Of a stretch of DNA of 64,000 nt, positions 8,213 through 21,359 are shown piece after piece. Under the pieces are notes generated by a model. The model had not been told where the DNA came from. It saw only the letters and a program-made list of their open reading frames with translations, and made no database searches. Position 1 is the first letter of the stretch; every line of letters starts with the position of its first letter. The position numbers were made by a program, and so were the translations under genes. The stretch is from Buchnera aphidicola (Aphis aurantii) (GTDB taxonomy: Bacteria; Pseudomonadota; Gammaproteobacteria; Enterobacterales; Enterobacteriaceae), in NCBI RefSeq assembly GCF_039388985.1, contig NZ_CP135021.1, positions 434,001 through 498,000 of the forward strand. Reading direction: 5' to 3'.

Positions 8213-9898
8213 ATGAAAACTACAATTAAAAAATATAGTAATAATTTTATTTATAATATTATTAAAGAAGATTTAAAAAGAAATAAATATTTTTCATTAC
8301 ATACTCGTTTCCCCCCTGAGCCTAATGGATATCTTCATATTGGACATGCTAAATCAATATGCTTAAATTTTGAACTAGCAAAATTATATAATGGATATTG
8401 CAATCTTCGTTTTGATGATACTAATCCTCTTAAAGAAAATATTAAATATATTAATTCAATTATAAATGATATTAAATGGTTAGGTTATACATGGAGTAAA
8501 AAAATTTATTATTCTTCTGAGTATTTTTTACAATTATATGAATATGCAAAAGAACTAATAAAAAAAGATTTAGCATATGTAGATCAATTAACAAAAGAAC
8601 AAATACGTGAATATAGAGGAACATTAACTACCCCTGGGAAAAATAGCCCTTATAGAAATAGAAATATTGAAGAAAATTTGAAATTGTTTGAAAAAATGAA
8701 AAAAGGAAATTTTAATGAAGGAGAAGCTTGTTTAAGAGCTAAAATTGATATGAGTTCTTCATGCATGATAATGCGTGATCCTGTATTATACAGAATTCTT
8801 CACACACAACACCACCAAACAAAAGAAAAATGGTGTATTTATCCTATGTATGATTTTGCACATTGTATTTCTGATTCAATAGAGGGAATTACACATTCTT
8901 TTTGTACCTTAGAATTTCAAGATAATAAACTTTTATATAATTGGATTTTAAAAAACATTAGCGTTGTAAATCACCCAAAACAATATGAATTTGCAAGATT
9001 AAATTTAAAATATTCCATTTTATCAAAAAGAAAAATCCAAATACTTATTGAAAAAAAAATAATTAATAATTGGGATGATCCCCGAATACAAACTATTGCC
9101 GGTCTAAGAAGAAAAGGATATACCGCCTCTTCCATTCGAAAATTTTGTGAAAAAATTGGTGTTACTAAACAAAATAATTTAATAGAGTTTTCTATGTTAG
9201 AATATTGTATTAGAAACGAACTAAATGAAAAAGCTATACGTACTATGGCTGTCTTAGAACCTATAAAATTATATTTATATAATCTTGATGATAACTACCA
9301 AGAAATTTTTACCGTTCCAAACCATCCTAAAAAACCAGAATTAGGCACTCATGAAATTATTTTTACTAATACAATATATATTGAGCAAGAGGATTTCAAA
9401 GAAAAATATGAAAAAAATTATAAAAGATTAAAAATTGGAGAAGAAGTACGTTTAAGATATGCATATATAATTAAAGCAGAAAAAATAGAAAAAGATAAAA
9501 ATGGAAATATTATACAAATAATATGCTTTTGTGATCTTAATACACTAGGTAAAAAACCAACTGATAGAAAAAATCCAGCAGTAATACATTGGATTTCAAA
9601 AAAAAATTCATTTTTATCAGAATTTAGATTATATGAAAAATTATTTAATATACATAATCCCGAACAAGAAAAAAATTTTTTATCTTTTTTAAATCCTAAT
9701 TCAATCACTATTAAACATGGTTTTATTGAAAAAAAAATAAGTGAAAAAATACAAAAAAAAATAACAAATATTAATTTATTTTTTCAATTTGAAAGAGTTG
9801 GATATTTTTGCTTAGATGTAATTGATTCAAAAAAAAATAAACTAATATTCAATAGAACTGTGAATTTACGAGATATATGGAATATCAAAAAAAAATAA
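8213..9898 (+). CDS. glnS: Glutaminyl-tRNA synthetase
   Basis: The 561-residue class I synthetase (E. coli about 554) charges the tRNA-Gln encoded about 370 bases upstream on the other strand. [16 protein letters not shown] (HIGH motif, about residues 34-49), LRFDDTNP, and ILSKRKI (the KMSKS-equivalent, about residue 268) are intact, and the C-terminal beta-barrel anticodon-binding domain ends at [11 protein letters not shown] 8213 gives an N-terminus that fits the family; the upstream ATG at 8203 is in another frame. Several A8-A9 tracts in the gene are in frame. Confidence 0.98.
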   Translation: MKTTIKKYSNNFIYNIIKEDLKRNKYFSLHTRFPPEPNGYLHIGHAKSICLNFELAKLYNGYCNLRFDDTNPLKENIKYINSIINDIKWLGYTWSKKIYYSSEYFLQLYEYAKELIKKDLAYVDQLTKEQIREYRGTLTTPGKNSPYRNRNIEENLKLFEKMKKGNFNEGEACLRAKIDMSSSCMIMRDPVLYRILHTQHHQTKEKWCIYPMYDFAHCISDSIEGITHSFCTLEFQDNKLLYNWILKNISVVNHPKQYEFARLNLKYSILSKRKIQILIEKKIINNWDDPRIQTIAGLRRKGYTASSIRKFCEKIGVTKQNNLIEFSMLEYCIRNELNEKAIRTMAVLEPIKLYLYNLDDNYQEIFTVPNHPKKPELGTHEIIFTNTIYIEQEDFKEKYEKNYKRLKIGEEVRLRYAYIIKAEKIEKDKNGNIIQIICFCDLNTLGKKPTDRKNPAVIHWISKKNSFLSEFRLYEKLFNIHNPEQEKNFLSFLNPNSITIKHGFIEKKISEKIQKKITNINLFFQFERVGYFCLDVIDSKKNKLIFNRTVNLRDIWNIKKK

Positions 9899-9932
9899 TC
9901 AACATAATTTATTAAAATATATATACCGTCTC

Positions 9933-9959
9933 ATTAATCAATTAATTTGTTTGATTAAT
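9933..9959 (+). terminator. Hairpin between glnS and pyrG
   Basis: ATTAATCAA (9933-9941) pairs with TTGATTAAT (9951-9959) around a 9-base loop, and a second short palindrome AAAGAT/ATCTTT lies at 9971-9986. The all-A/T stem and lack of a long T run make terminator function uncertain; the second hairpin could also belong to the pyrG leader. Confidence 0.35.
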
Positions 9960-9988
9960 ATAATTTAATTAAAGATTTTAATCTTTAA

Positions 9989-12992
<3,004 letters not shown>

Positions 12993-13003
12993 AATTTTTG
13001 AAA

Positions 13004-13039
13004 GAGAATCAGGTATTCAAATAAATATACCTGTTTCTC
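13004..13039 (+). terminator. Terminator after eno
   Basis: GAGAA..CAGGTAT (13004-13016) pairs with ATACCTG..TTCTC (13027-13039), a 12-pair stem with one mismatch and a 10-base loop. It begins 12 bases after the eno stop and is followed by AATAAATTTAATTTTATT. Confidence 0.6.
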
Positions 13040-13548
13040 AATAAATTTAATTTTATTAATTAATTGATAAATTAAAATATTATGAATTATCTAACTAATA
13101 AAATTTTTAAAGTGTATAAAAACCATTATATTAGTAAAATATTAATTTTTATTGAGCAATAAAAGTGAAGTAATAAATTAAAATATTGAAATAAAAAAAA
13201 ATATATTTAAATTTATTTTACATAGCTTTTAGTTTTTAAATATATCTAAAATAAAATTTTATTTAATTGAAATAATATAAAATCTTAATAAAAATTAAGT
13301 TTTTAGATCACCTTAAACTTTTTAATTTAACGCTTCAATAATAAAATTTTTTATTGTTTAAGTGCTATAAGTTCAATAGTAATTTAATTGGTTACGTCTT
13401 TATAAATACGATAAAATAATAATTTTTACATTACTACAATTTATTATATTAATTTTTTAGACATATTTATTAGATAATGTTTTGGAAAATTTACATTTTT
13501 AAATATAATAGTATTTGTTATATTTATATATTTTTTGAAAATTAAATT
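13040..13548. other. Gene-free AT-rich spacer between eno and nlpD
   Basis: About 500 bases of almost pure A/T lie between two convergent genes. I see no ORF, tRNA or clear hairpin beyond the eno terminator. In E. coli other genes occupy the equivalent regions (for example pcm, surE and truD beside nlpD), so this may be decayed sequence, but no remnant can be recognised by eye. Confidence 0.5.
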
Positions 13549-14552
13549 TTAATGCTGTTTTAATTTTATATTTGGAAATAATTTTAACAAATTAATTGGA
13601 TTTCCTTTAAATCTTATTTCAAAATACAATTTTGACAAATGATTATCTAAACATCCAATAGTAGATATTTTTTGATTTTCAGATACTTGGTCATTTAATT
13701 TAATAAAAATATTTTTATTAAATCCATACATACTTAAATAATTATTAGCATGTTTAATAATAATTAATTTTCCATAATTTTTAAAAGTGTCACCAATATA
13801 AACTACTTTTCCCTTTGCAACTGAAAAAACAGATTGCCCCTGAACTCCTTCTATTTCTAAGCCTTGATTATTAGCAGAATAATTATAAAAAAAACTCATA
13901 CGTGTGTTTTTTACGGGCCAAAACCAATGTTCAGAAAAAATGTGTTTTTTAATAATAATATTATTTTTTTCGTGATAATTTTTATTGTAAAACAAACATA
14001 TCTCTTTAAATAATATATTTTTATTTAAAAGATTGATAATATTTATTTGTTTATTTACACAAATTGTAGATAAAATATTTTTTTTATTGCTATTACTAAA
14101 AATTATATAATTTATTTTATTTTTATTAACAACTAAAATATCGTTTACTAATATTTTTTGACCAACTAATATTTTATAAGGTTTATGAAAACTATTCTGT
14201 GACAATAGTCTATTAAAATTATAATGAAGACGTTTTGAAATAGAATATAAAGTGTCATTTTTTTTTACAATATAAAATAAATGAAAAATTTTATCCTTTA
14301 AAAGTCCAATATAATCTATGTTATCAATAATGACTGAATATATTTTAGAATTTTTTTGATTTTTTTGAAAAAATAAACAATATTTTTTTTCATGTTTTTT
14401 TTTAAGTTATTTTTACAACTTAAAATTTTTTGATTGCTAAAATAAATATTTTTTTTATATCTAAATATATCATTCGCAAATATATCGTCATTATAAATAA
14501 ATAAAATAAAAATTAATAAAAATAATTTATTTTTAAAAACATTAAATTTCAT
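13549..14552 (-). pseudogene. nlpD: NlpD-like LysM/LytM protein, frameshifted in a poly(A) tract
   Basis: Two overlapping minus-strand frames make one protein. Frame one starts at ATG 14552 with a signal-like MKFNVFKNKLFLLIFILFIY...IFA and runs to a stop at 14316. Frame two is open from 14406 to the stop at 13549 and carries a LysM repeat (YIVKKNDTLYSISKRLHY, about 14272-14220, to KILVGQKILV) and a C-terminal LytM/M23 domain. The frames join if one A is added within a coding-strand A9 (14395-14403) or A8 (14383-14390) run, giving 334 residues (E. coli NlpD 379). The LytM domain has GLEI in place of the zinc-binding motif, as in NlpD, which activates a cell-wall amidase but does not cut murein itself. 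No lipobox is seen, unlike E. coli NlpD. It may be a decaying gene or be expressed through slippage. Confidence 0.7.
14395..14403 (-). other. A9 tract, probable frame-error site in nlpD
   Basis: Nine T on the plus strand (A9 in the coding strand) lie where the signal-peptide frame and the LysM-LytM frame overlap. One additional A joins the frames. An A8 run at 14383-14390 is an alternative site. Confidence 0.55.
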
Positions 14553-14655
14553 TAAATTACACCATTTTATTATATAAACAACAAATGTTACTAAATATTT
14601 TTTATTAAATTACATTTAAACATATATAGCATATATTACTTTAAACGAAATCATT

Positions 14656-15141
14656 CTAAATATTTTTTTTATATTTGAATAACATTACAATTGATTGGCA
14701 TGCAATACCTTCTTTTCTTCCAATACATCCTATTTGCTTAGAACTTGTAGATTTAATGCTAATATTATTTATTTCAGTCTTTAAATCATTTGCTAAATTG
14801 GTTCTCATTAACAAAATATAAGATAACATCTTTGGGCTTTCAGCGATAATAGTGCTATCTACGTTAGATATATAATAATTTTTTAAATAAATTTTTTCCC
14901 AAATATATTTTAATAAAATCCTACTATCAATATCTTTATATTCTTTTTTTGTACTTGGAAAAAAGGTTCCGATATCTCCCATTGCCACAGCTCCTAATAA
15001 CGCATCTATTAACGAATGTATTAATACATCACCATTAGAATGAGCAATTAATCCTGTATGATTAGGAATATTCACACCTCCAATAACTAGTGGTTTTAAA
15101 CTTCCAAATGCATGCAAATCAAAACCATATCCAATTCTCAT
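14656..15141 (-). CDS. ispF: 2-C-methyl-D-erythritol 2,4-cyclodiphosphate synthase
   Basis: With the ATG at 15141 the protein has 161 residues (E. coli 159) and begins [13 protein letters not shown] as in E. coli. It forms the cyclic diphosphate of the MEP isoprenoid pathway. Asp and His of DLH (residues 8-10), the [19 protein letters not shown] segment with its zinc-binding His, and GRKEGIACQ near the C-terminus are present. A longer frame reaching 15195 would overlap ispD and lacks homology there, so I reject it. AAGGA at 15153-15157 may be the ribosome-binding site. It lies 16 bases after ispD. Confidence 0.95.
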   Translation of the reverse strand: MRIGYGFDLHAFGSLKPLVIGGVNIPNHTGLIAHSNGDVLIHSLIDALLGAVAMGDIGTFFPSTKKEYKDIDSRILLKYIWEKIYLKNYYISNVDSTIIAESPKMLSYILLMRTNLANDLKTEINNISIKSTSSKQIGCIGRKEGIACQSIVMLFKYKKNI

Positions 15142-15157
15142 GATATAATAAGTCCTT

Positions 15158-15868
15158 CTAATCGTTAGATAATTCATCAAGGTAAATTTCAGCATAAATG
15201 AGATCTTCAGGAAAAGTAATTTTAATATTTTTATAACTACCCAAAATAATCAACGGATTATATCCACAATATTCTAAAGCCGACGATTCATCTGTTATAT
15301 CAATATTATCTCGAATAATTTTTGATAAGCAAAATCGCAACAAATTTGTTGGAAATAATTGAGGAGTTAAAGCATTCCATAATTTTTTTCGAGAAATAGT
15401 ATGTGATATTTTTTTAGTATTATGAGAAACATATTTTATAGTATCGCATGTTGGTCGCGCTAAAATACCACCTACTTTAGTTTTTCCAATGATAGAAATT
15501 AATTTTTCTAAATCCTTATAACTCAAACAAGGCCGAACAGCATCATGAACTATTACCCAATCGGCATTTATTGGTAGAACTAATCCTGATAACACCGAAT
15601 AAATTCTTTTATTACCACCAATTACAGATGTAATTCGTATATTAGACGCTATAGACAATTTATGAAAATATTTATCTCTTTTATTTAAGCTAACAATGAC
15701 TTGAACTATACTAGGATGCGATAATAATGTAGTTAAAGTATATTCAAGAATAGTACGATTTTTAATTTTTATATATTGTTTGGGAATATCTAACAACATT
15801 CTCTTACCTATTCCTGCAGCCGGTACAATAGCTACAATTTTCGGTTTAAAGTTATTCCGAAATCTCAT
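15158..15868 (-). CDS. ispD: 2-C-methyl-D-erythritol 4-phosphate cytidylyltransferase
   Basis: The 236-residue enzyme (E. coli 236) couples CTP and MEP in isoprenoid synthesis. The CTP-binding [18 protein letters not shown] near the N-terminus and [13 protein letters not shown] with the substrate-binding Asp and Arg are intact, followed by [14 protein letters not shown]. It is immediately upstream of ispF and downstream of ftsB, the conserved ftsB-ispD-ispF order. The CTP consumed can come from PyrG encoded in this window. Confidence 0.96.
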   Translation of the reverse strand: MRFRNNFKPKIVAIVPAAGIGKRMLLDIPKQYIKIKNRTILEYTLTTLLSHPSIVQVIVSLNKRDKYFHKLSIASNIRITSVIGGNKRIYSVLSGLVLPINADWVIVHDAVRPCLSYKDLEKLISIIGKTKVGGILARPTCDTIKYVSHNTKKISHTISRKKLWNALTPQLFPTNLLRFCLSKIIRDNIDITDESSALEYCGYNPLIILGSYKNIKITFPEDLIYAEIYLDELSND

Positions 15869-15904
15869 TTTATACCTAATGATACTATGTATTAATTAAA
15901 AATT

Positions 15905-16105
15905 TTAATCTTTAATTTTATCATTTAAATTTTGAATTTCTAGAAGTAGTTTATTATTTTCTACTTCAAGATCTTTATTTGTTTTTTTTTGAATTATAAT
16001 TTTTTTATAAATTTTTATATAATCTAAAATACCATTTTTTCCAACCCAAAGAGAATATTGCAACCAAATAAACAATAAAAATAAAAATATTTTCAATATT
16101 CTCAT
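15905..16105 (-). CDS. ftsB: Cell division protein FtsB, C-terminally short
   Basis: The 66-residue protein (E. coli 103) starts MRILKIFLFLLFIWLQYSLWVGKNG, a single membrane helix followed by the conserved WLQYSLWxGKNG motif, and then a short coiled-coil-forming segment ending NDKIKD. It lacks the E. coli C-terminal third that contacts FtsQ and FtsL. Only 36 bases separate its stop from ispD, so no displaced C-terminus exists. FtsB helps assemble the divisome; whether the short form works through its membrane helix and coiled coil alone is inference. Confidence 0.88.
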   Translation of the reverse strand: MRILKIFLFLLFIWLQYSLWVGKNGILDYIKIYKKIIIQKKTNKDLEVENNKLLLEIQNLNDKIKD

Positions 16106-16144
16106 ATCGTTACTCTAAATAATTTTTTATAAAATTAAAATATT

Positions 16145-16765
16145 TTATGAATATGTAGAAAAAAATATAATATTATTTATATATAACTGCTGGATTAAAT
16201 TTTTAACGTTTTCTTCCAAAGAAATTGTACCATCTAAATAAATATCAGGTTTTTCTGGTGCTTCATATACAGAGTTTATACCGGTGAAATTACATATTTC
16301 ATTAGAACGAGATTTTTTATATAATCCTTTAGGATCACGATCCTCACAAATATTAATAGGAGTATCAATAAAAACTTCGATAAAATTATCTTTTCCTATA
16401 ATCTTAGAAGCTATTAACCTTTGCTGTTTATATGGAGAAATAACAGAAACTAAAACCATAATACCTGCATCTAACATTAATTTAGACACTTCTGAAATAC
16501 GTCGAATATTTTCATTTCGATCACAAGAAGAAAAAGTTAAATCTGAACATAATCCAGATCTCACATTATCTCCATCTAATACATAAGTATTAATATTATG
16601 TTTAAATAATATTTTTTCTAATATATTAGAAATCGTAGATTTACCTGATCCTGATATTCCTGTAAACCATATTACTTTAGATTTGTAACCATTTTTAGTT
16701 TCTCGTATTATACGGTTAATGTCATATTTTTGAAAAACAACATTGTTTGAAAAGTTATTATTCAT
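16145..16765 (-). CDS. cysC: Adenylylsulfate kinase
   Basis: The 206-residue kinase (E. coli 201) phosphorylates APS to PAPS, the second activation step of sulfate assimilation. The P-loop FTGISGSGKST (about residues 34-44) and the substrate site DGDNVRSGLCSDL and SPYKQQR follow in the family order. It lies 11 bases after cysN in the cysDNC unit, and the long minus-strand block continues into ftsB. Confidence 0.97.
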   Translation of the reverse strand: MNNNFSNNVVFQKYDINRIIRETKNGYKSKVIWFTGISGSGKSTISNILEKILFKHNINTYVLDGDNVRSGLCSDLTFSSCDRNENIRRISEVSKLMLDAGIMVLVSVISPYKQQRLIASKIIGKDNFIEVFIDTPINICEDRDPKGLYKKSRSNEICNFTGINSVYEAPEKPDIYLDGTISLEENVKNLIQQLYINNIIFFSTYS

Positions 16766-16776
16766 TTCAATTAAGC

Positions 16777-18201
16777 CTATAATTTATTTTGTATATTCCA
16801 ATTCGGAAAATATTTTATAATTAAATTATACAAATCTAATTCAAAATCTTTCATATTATTTTTAAAAATAATATTTTTATTTTTTGAAGATTTTCTAATC
16901 ATACCTGCTCCTACTGTGGTATTTTTTAAAAAATCAATAAAAATTAAATTCCCTGTAAATTTATTTTTTTTATAATCATCAAACAACATAGGTTTACTAA
17001 ACATAATTTTAATTCTTCCAATACTATTTAATAGTAATGAATTAGATTTATTTTTAATTAGAGTATTCACATTTATTTGAAATAAAATTTCTTTAATATA
17101 AGCACGTGTTTTTTTCCCTGATAATTTTATATTATATGATTGTCCTACTTTTAACGGATCTTCAGACATCCAAACAACATCAACAATAGCCTCTTGAGAG
17201 GGTTGTAAATCAGAGTTGATATTTACAAAAAAATCACCTCGACTAATATCTATATTGTCTTTTAAAACTATTGTAATTGCTTCACCAGCATTTGCGACCT
17301 CTAAATCTTGATGAAACATTAAAATACGTGAAACGCAAGAATTGATATTAATAGGTAATATTTTTATTAACTGACCCACTTTAATAGTACCGGAAAATAA
17401 AGTACCCGAATAACCACGAAAATTTGAATTTGGACGATTTACATACTGAATTGGAAATCTTACTTCTTTTGAGCAAATATTATTTTTAATATCTATCGTT
17501 TCTAAAAGTTTTAACAATGTATAACTTTTATACCAAGGCATAAATTGACTTGAAAAAACAATATTTTCACCTGTTAAAGCAGATATAGGAACAAAAAAAA
17601 TTTTTAAATTTTTAGGAAGTTTAAGAGAAAACAAAAGAAAATTTTTTTTTATACTTAAAAACATTTTTTCACTATAATTAACTAAATCCATCTTATTAAC
17701 AGCAACTACTAAATATTTAATGCCGAGTAAAGAAGATATAAAACTATGTCGACAAGTTTGTTCTGATAATCCTTTTTTTACATCAATTAAAATAACAGAC
17801 AGATCACAAGTAGAAGCTCCGGTAACCATATTACGAGTATATTGTTCATGACCCGGTGTATCAGCTATAATAAATTTACGTTTATCAGTTGAAAAATAAC
17901 GATATGCCACATCAATAGTAATTCCTTGTTCTCTTTCTGATTGCAATCCATCAACTATAAGAGCAAGATCAAGATTTTCTCCTTGTGTGCCATGCCGTTT
18001 ACTATCTTGCTTTAACGAAGATAATTGATCATCATAAATTTGTTTAGTATCATGCAATAAACGACCAATTAAAGTGCTTTTTCCATCATCTACACTACCG
18101 CATGTCAAAAATTTTAATAAAGTTTTTTTTTCATTTGAATATATCCAATTTTTAAAAAAATCGAATGAATTAATATTTTTTATATTAACATTAGTATTCA
18201 T
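16777..18201 (-). CDS. cysN: Sulfate adenylyltransferase subunit 1 (GTPase)
   Basis: With ATG 18201 the protein has 474 residues (E. coli 475) and starts [12 protein letters not shown]. The frame extends upstream to 18288, but that would overlap cysD by 56 bases without homology. CysN hydrolyses GTP to drive APS formation by CysD. GTPase motifs are [16 protein letters not shown] (G1), [11 protein letters not shown] (G3) and NKMDLV (G4), followed by EF-Tu-like beta-barrel domains. It lies 31 bases after cysD. Confidence 0.95.
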   Translation of the reverse strand: MNTNVNIKNINSFDFFKNWIYSNEKKTLLKFLTCGSVDDGKSTLIGRLLHDTKQIYDDQLSSLKQDSKRHGTQGENLDLALIVDGLQSEREQGITIDVAYRYFSTDKRKFIIADTPGHEQYTRNMVTGASTCDLSVILIDVKKGLSEQTCRHSFISSLLGIKYLVVAVNKMDLVNYSEKMFLSIKKNFLLFSLKLPKNLKIFFVPISALTGENIVFSSQFMPWYKSYTLLKLLETIDIKNNICSKEVRFPIQYVNRPNSNFRGYSGTLFSGTIKVGQLIKILPININSCVSRILMFHQDLEVANAGEAITIVLKDNIDISRGDFFVNINSDLQPSQEAIVDVVWMSEDPLKVGQSYNIKLSGKKTRAYIKEILFQINVNTLIKNKSNSLLLNSIGRIKIMFSKPMLFDDYKKNKFTGNLIFIDFLKNTTVGAGMIRKSSKNKNIIFKNNMKDFELDLYNLIIKYFPNWNIQNKL

Positions 18202-18232
18202 TTTTAAATTCAACCTATATTCAGTATACTTA

Positions 18233-19141
18233 TTAAAAATAACCCTGTCTTTTTTTAGATTCCATTGAATTTTTTTGATCATAATCAATAGATCTACCTG
18301 TTCTTTCGCTAGTTTTAGTAATAAGTGTCTCTTTAATTACATCTTCGAGAGTTTGAGCGGTCGATTCAATAGCACTAGTCAAAGGCCAACAACCTAATGT
18401 TCTAAATCTAACCATTTTATGAGTAATTTTTTCATTCATATTAATTTTTATACGTTCATCATTGATTACTAAAAGAACTCCATTTCTTTCTAAGACTGGA
18501 CGTATAGCTGCAAAATATAAAGGAACGATTTCAATTTTCTCTAAAAAAATATATTGCCAAACATCTAATTCAGTCCAATTTGATAGTGGAAAAACACGAA
18601 TATTTTCTCCTTTATTTATTTGGCTATTGTAATTCCACCATAATTCTGGGCGTTGTTTTTTGGGATCCCACTGATGGAGAGAATCTCGAAATGAATAAAT
18701 ACGTTCTTTAGAACGAGATTTTTCTTCATCTCTTCTAGCTCCCCCAAATGCAGCATCAAACTTATATTTATTAATTGCTTCTTTTAATGCATCTGTTTTC
18801 ATTATATCAGTATATTTTGAACTATTATCTTTAAAAGGATCTAAATCTAATGATTGCCCTTTTGTATTACGATGTATAATTAATTCTAAATTATCACTTT
18901 GAGAAATATAATCTCTAAAAGTATACATTTCTTTAAACTTCCATCCAGTATCTACATGTAGAAGTGGAAATGGTAAACGTCCAGGATAGAAAGATTTTTT
19001 TGCAAGATGTAACATAACAGAAGAATCTTTACCAATAGAATAAAGCATAACAGGGTTTTCAAATTCTGCTATTACTTCTCTTATTATATAAATACTTTCT
19101 GCTTCTAATTGACGTAAATGAGTAATATTTTTTTTAAACAT
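18233..19141 (-). CDS. cysD: Sulfate adenylyltransferase subunit 2
   Basis: The 302-residue protein has exactly the E. coli length. It is the catalytic ATP-sulfurylase subunit that forms APS from ATP and sulfate with CysN. The PP-loop [14 protein letters not shown] (about residues 36-49), [16 protein letters not shown], and [18 protein letters not shown] are conserved. It follows cysG by 9 bases in the fused sulfate-reduction block. Confidence 0.98.
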   Translation of the reverse strand: MFKKNITHLRQLEAESIYIIREVIAEFENPVMLYSIGKDSSVMLHLAKKSFYPGRLPFPLLHVDTGWKFKEMYTFRDYISQSDNLELIIHRNTKGQSLDLDPFKDNSSKYTDIMKTDALKEAINKYKFDAAFGGARRDEEKSRSKERIYSFRDSLHQWDPKKQRPELWWNYNSQINKGENIRVFPLSNWTELDVWQYIFLEKIEIVPLYFAAIRPVLERNGVLLVINDERIKINMNEKITHKMVRFRTLGCWPLTSAIESTAQTLEDVIKETLITKTSERTGRSIDYDQKNSMESKKRQGYF

Positions 19142-19150
19142 TATGTTTTC

Positions 19151-20563
19151 TTATATTATTGAAGAAATATTTTTAATATTTTGAGTATTAGAAAAATCTT
19201 TAAACCATTCTAGTTTTTTATGTAATGCAACTACGTTTCCTATAATTAATAAAGATGGACTAACAATTAGTTTAAATATTTTGTCAATTTCATCCAATCG
19301 TCCTATAATTACTTCTTGATTTATAGTAGTACCTTGGCTAATAATTGCGATAGGAGTAGATTTTAAACGACCATGTAAAATAAGTTGTTTAGAAATTTCT
19401 AAAGCTTGTAAACGTGCCATATAAATCACTAATGTATAAGAAGAATCGGACAATATAGGCCAATTATTTTTAATATTTTTCATACATTTGTAACCTGTAA
19501 TAAATACCACTCCTTCTGCATAATTACGATGAGTTAATGGTATACCAGAATAAGCGGATGCACCGATTCCAGCTGTAATTCCAGGGATAACTTGAATATT
19601 AATATTTGCATTTTTTGCGGCCTCTAATTCCTCACCTCCTCGACCAAATATAAAAGAATCTCCTCCTTTTAAACGAACAACTTTTTTACCTTGTTTAGCT
19701 AAAAAAATTAATAATTTTATTATTTTTTCTTGTGTAATACTTTTTATTCCAGCTCGCTTTCCTACATAAATACATTTTGCATCTCTACGAATAAGGTTTA
19801 ATATATCTTGAGAAATTAAGTTATCATATAAAACCACATCTGCTTCTTGCATAACTTGCAAGGCTCTCAAAGTTAATAAATCACTATTCCCAGGACCAGC
19901 TCCAACTAAAATAATTTCCCCTATTAATGCATCAGGTTTATCAATCATTTTTTCTAAATTGCAAATAGCTTCTTTTTCTTTTCCATTAATAATATTTTGA
20001 ACAAAAACACTATTAAATAATTTTTCCCAAAAACGTTTTCTTTCTAACAAATTAGAAAAACGTTTTTTAATTATGGAACGAAATTGTCCGGCAATTTTAG
20101 CAACATTTCCAAATCTTTTTGGAAACATTGCTTCAATTTTTTGACGTAATAACCGAAGTAGTACTGGTGCTGTTCCACATGATGAAATAGCTATTAATAT
20201 AGGAGAACGATTTATAATAGAGGGAAAAATAAACGAACATTTTGATTGGTCATCTACTACATTCACTAATATTTTAAATTCACTACATTTTTTAAAAATT
20301 TTTTTATTTAATTCAGTGTTATTAGTAGCTGCAATGACTAAAAAAACATTTTTTAAATAAGATGTTTTAAATTTTTGAGAAATCCAAAAAACTTTTTTTT
20401 GAGATAATAAAGATTTAATTTCTGAGCATAAATTTTTTGAAATAATATTAATTACTGCATGTGCACTTAATAATAACTTTATTTTATTAAAAGCAACATC
20501 ACCAGCACCGATTACCAGTATATTTTTATATTTTAAATCTAAAAAAATAGGTAAATAATCCAC
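19151..20563 (-). CDS. cysG: Siroheme synthase (multifunctional CysG)
   Basis: The 470-residue fusion (E. coli 457) turns uroporphyrinogen III into siroheme, the cofactor of CysI. The N-terminal NAD-dependent dehydrogenase/chelatase domain shows NILVIGAGDVAFNKIKLLL and SSCGTAPVLLRLLRQ. The C-terminal methyltransferase domain shows GAGPGNSDLLTLRALQ, VRLKGGDSFIFGRGGEE and GITAGIGASAYSGIPLTHR. Its place between cysH and cysD differs from E. coli, where cysG lies elsewhere with nir genes, and it groups the cofactor enzyme with its user. Confidence 0.97.
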   Translation of the reverse strand: MDYLPIFLDLKYKNILVIGAGDVAFNKIKLLLSAHAVINIISKNLCSEIKSLLSQKKVFWISQKFKTSYLKNVFLVIAATNNTELNKKIFKKCSEFKILVNVVDDQSKCSFIFPSIINRSPILIAISSCGTAPVLLRLLRQKIEAMFPKRFGNVAKIAGQFRSIIKKRFSNLLERKRFWEKLFNSVFVQNIINGKEKEAICNLEKMIDKPDALIGEIILVGAGPGNSDLLTLRALQVMQEADVVLYDNLISQDILNLIRRDAKCIYVGKRAGIKSITQEKIIKLLIFLAKQGKKVVRLKGGDSFIFGRGGEELEAAKNANINIQVIPGITAGIGASAYSGIPLTHRNYAEGVVFITGYKCMKNIKNNWPILSDSSYTLVIYMARLQALEISKQLILHGRLKSTPIAIISQGTTINQEVIIGRLDEIDKIFKLIVSPSLLIIGNVVALHKKLEWFKDFSNTQNIKNISSII

Positions 20564-20608
20564 GTTAAATCCATAAATATAATGAAAAATTTATATAAAT
20601 TTTAAAGT

Positions 20609-21350
20609 TTATTCTTTATTGTTATTATGCAATCCACATTCACGTTTTAAACCAAAAAATCGTGTTTCTTCTTCAAACATACCAGGCTCATATTTTTTAG
20701 TGGTATGTATATCTCCTACAGATACATAACCTTCTTTTAATAAAGGATGATTATCTAAATTATTGTCTTTAATATATTTATAAATTTCATGATTAGACCA
20801 ATCTAAAATCGGTAGAATTTTAAATACTCCATTTTGAATAGAAACATACGATAAATTACTTCTACTCTTAGATTGTTGATGACGAAGCCCTGAAAACCAT
20901 GTCTTTACTGATAGCTCTTGAAAAGCTAATTTCATTGGTTTGATTTTGTTAATTTTATTATATAAATCAATTCCTTTGATTCCTTGCTCCCATAATTTCC
21001 CATATCTTGCTTCTTGCCATGCTGGTGAAATCTTTGATCGAAAAACTTTTAAATTTAAATTTAATTTTGTTTTAATTTTATCAATAAAATGATATGTTTG
21101 AGGAAATAAATAACCTGTATCAATTAATATAACTGGAATTTTAGGATTCTGCTTAACTACAAGATGCAATAAAACAACTGACTGAATACCAAAACTAGAA
21201 GATATTATATGTATACTAGGTAATATTTTTAATGCCCAAGATATACGTTCTTCCGCTGAATATTTTGATATTAACATATTAGATTCAGACAAAAATTCTT
21301 TTTTTTTTACAATCTATAAGATTAATATTTTTACAATCAAAATAAGACAT
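20609..21350 (-). CDS. cysH: PAPS reductase, frameshifted near the 5' end in a poly(A) tract
   Basis: The enzyme reduces PAPS to sulfite using thioredoxin. The main frame (from about 21311 to 20609) contains [13 protein letters not shown] (PP-loop), [23 protein letters not shown] and the catalytic KRECGLH near the C-terminus. The natural start appears to be ATG 21350, nine bases after the cysI stop. From there [14 protein letters not shown] runs into a coding-strand A10 (complement of 21299-21308) and then out of frame. Removing one A gives 246 residues (E. coli 244) that align with E. coli CysH from its first Met. Without correction, translation could begin only at TTG 21292 or ATG 21277, losing about 20-25 N-terminal residues. 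Confidence 0.88.
21299..21308 (-). other. A10 tract, frame-error site in cysH
   Basis: Ten T on the plus strand follow the codons for NLIDC. Losing one A puts ATG 21350 in frame with the rest of cysH. The same reading frame meets a TGA soon after the tract if uncorrected. Confidence 0.75.
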
Positions 21351-21359
21351 TTTTCGTTA

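Noticed and set aside
14316-14552. 78-codon minus-strand ORF considered as a separate small secreted protein
   Set aside because: It supplies the missing signal sequence for the LysM-LytM frame that overlaps it, and the two join with one base change in a poly(A) run.
15142-15195. 18-residue N-terminal extension of IspF
   Set aside because: It overlaps ispD, and [12 protein letters not shown] at 15141 matches the family start.
18202-18288. 29-residue N-terminal extension of CysN
   Set aside because: It would overlap cysD, and the E. coli-like N-terminus begins at ATG 18201.
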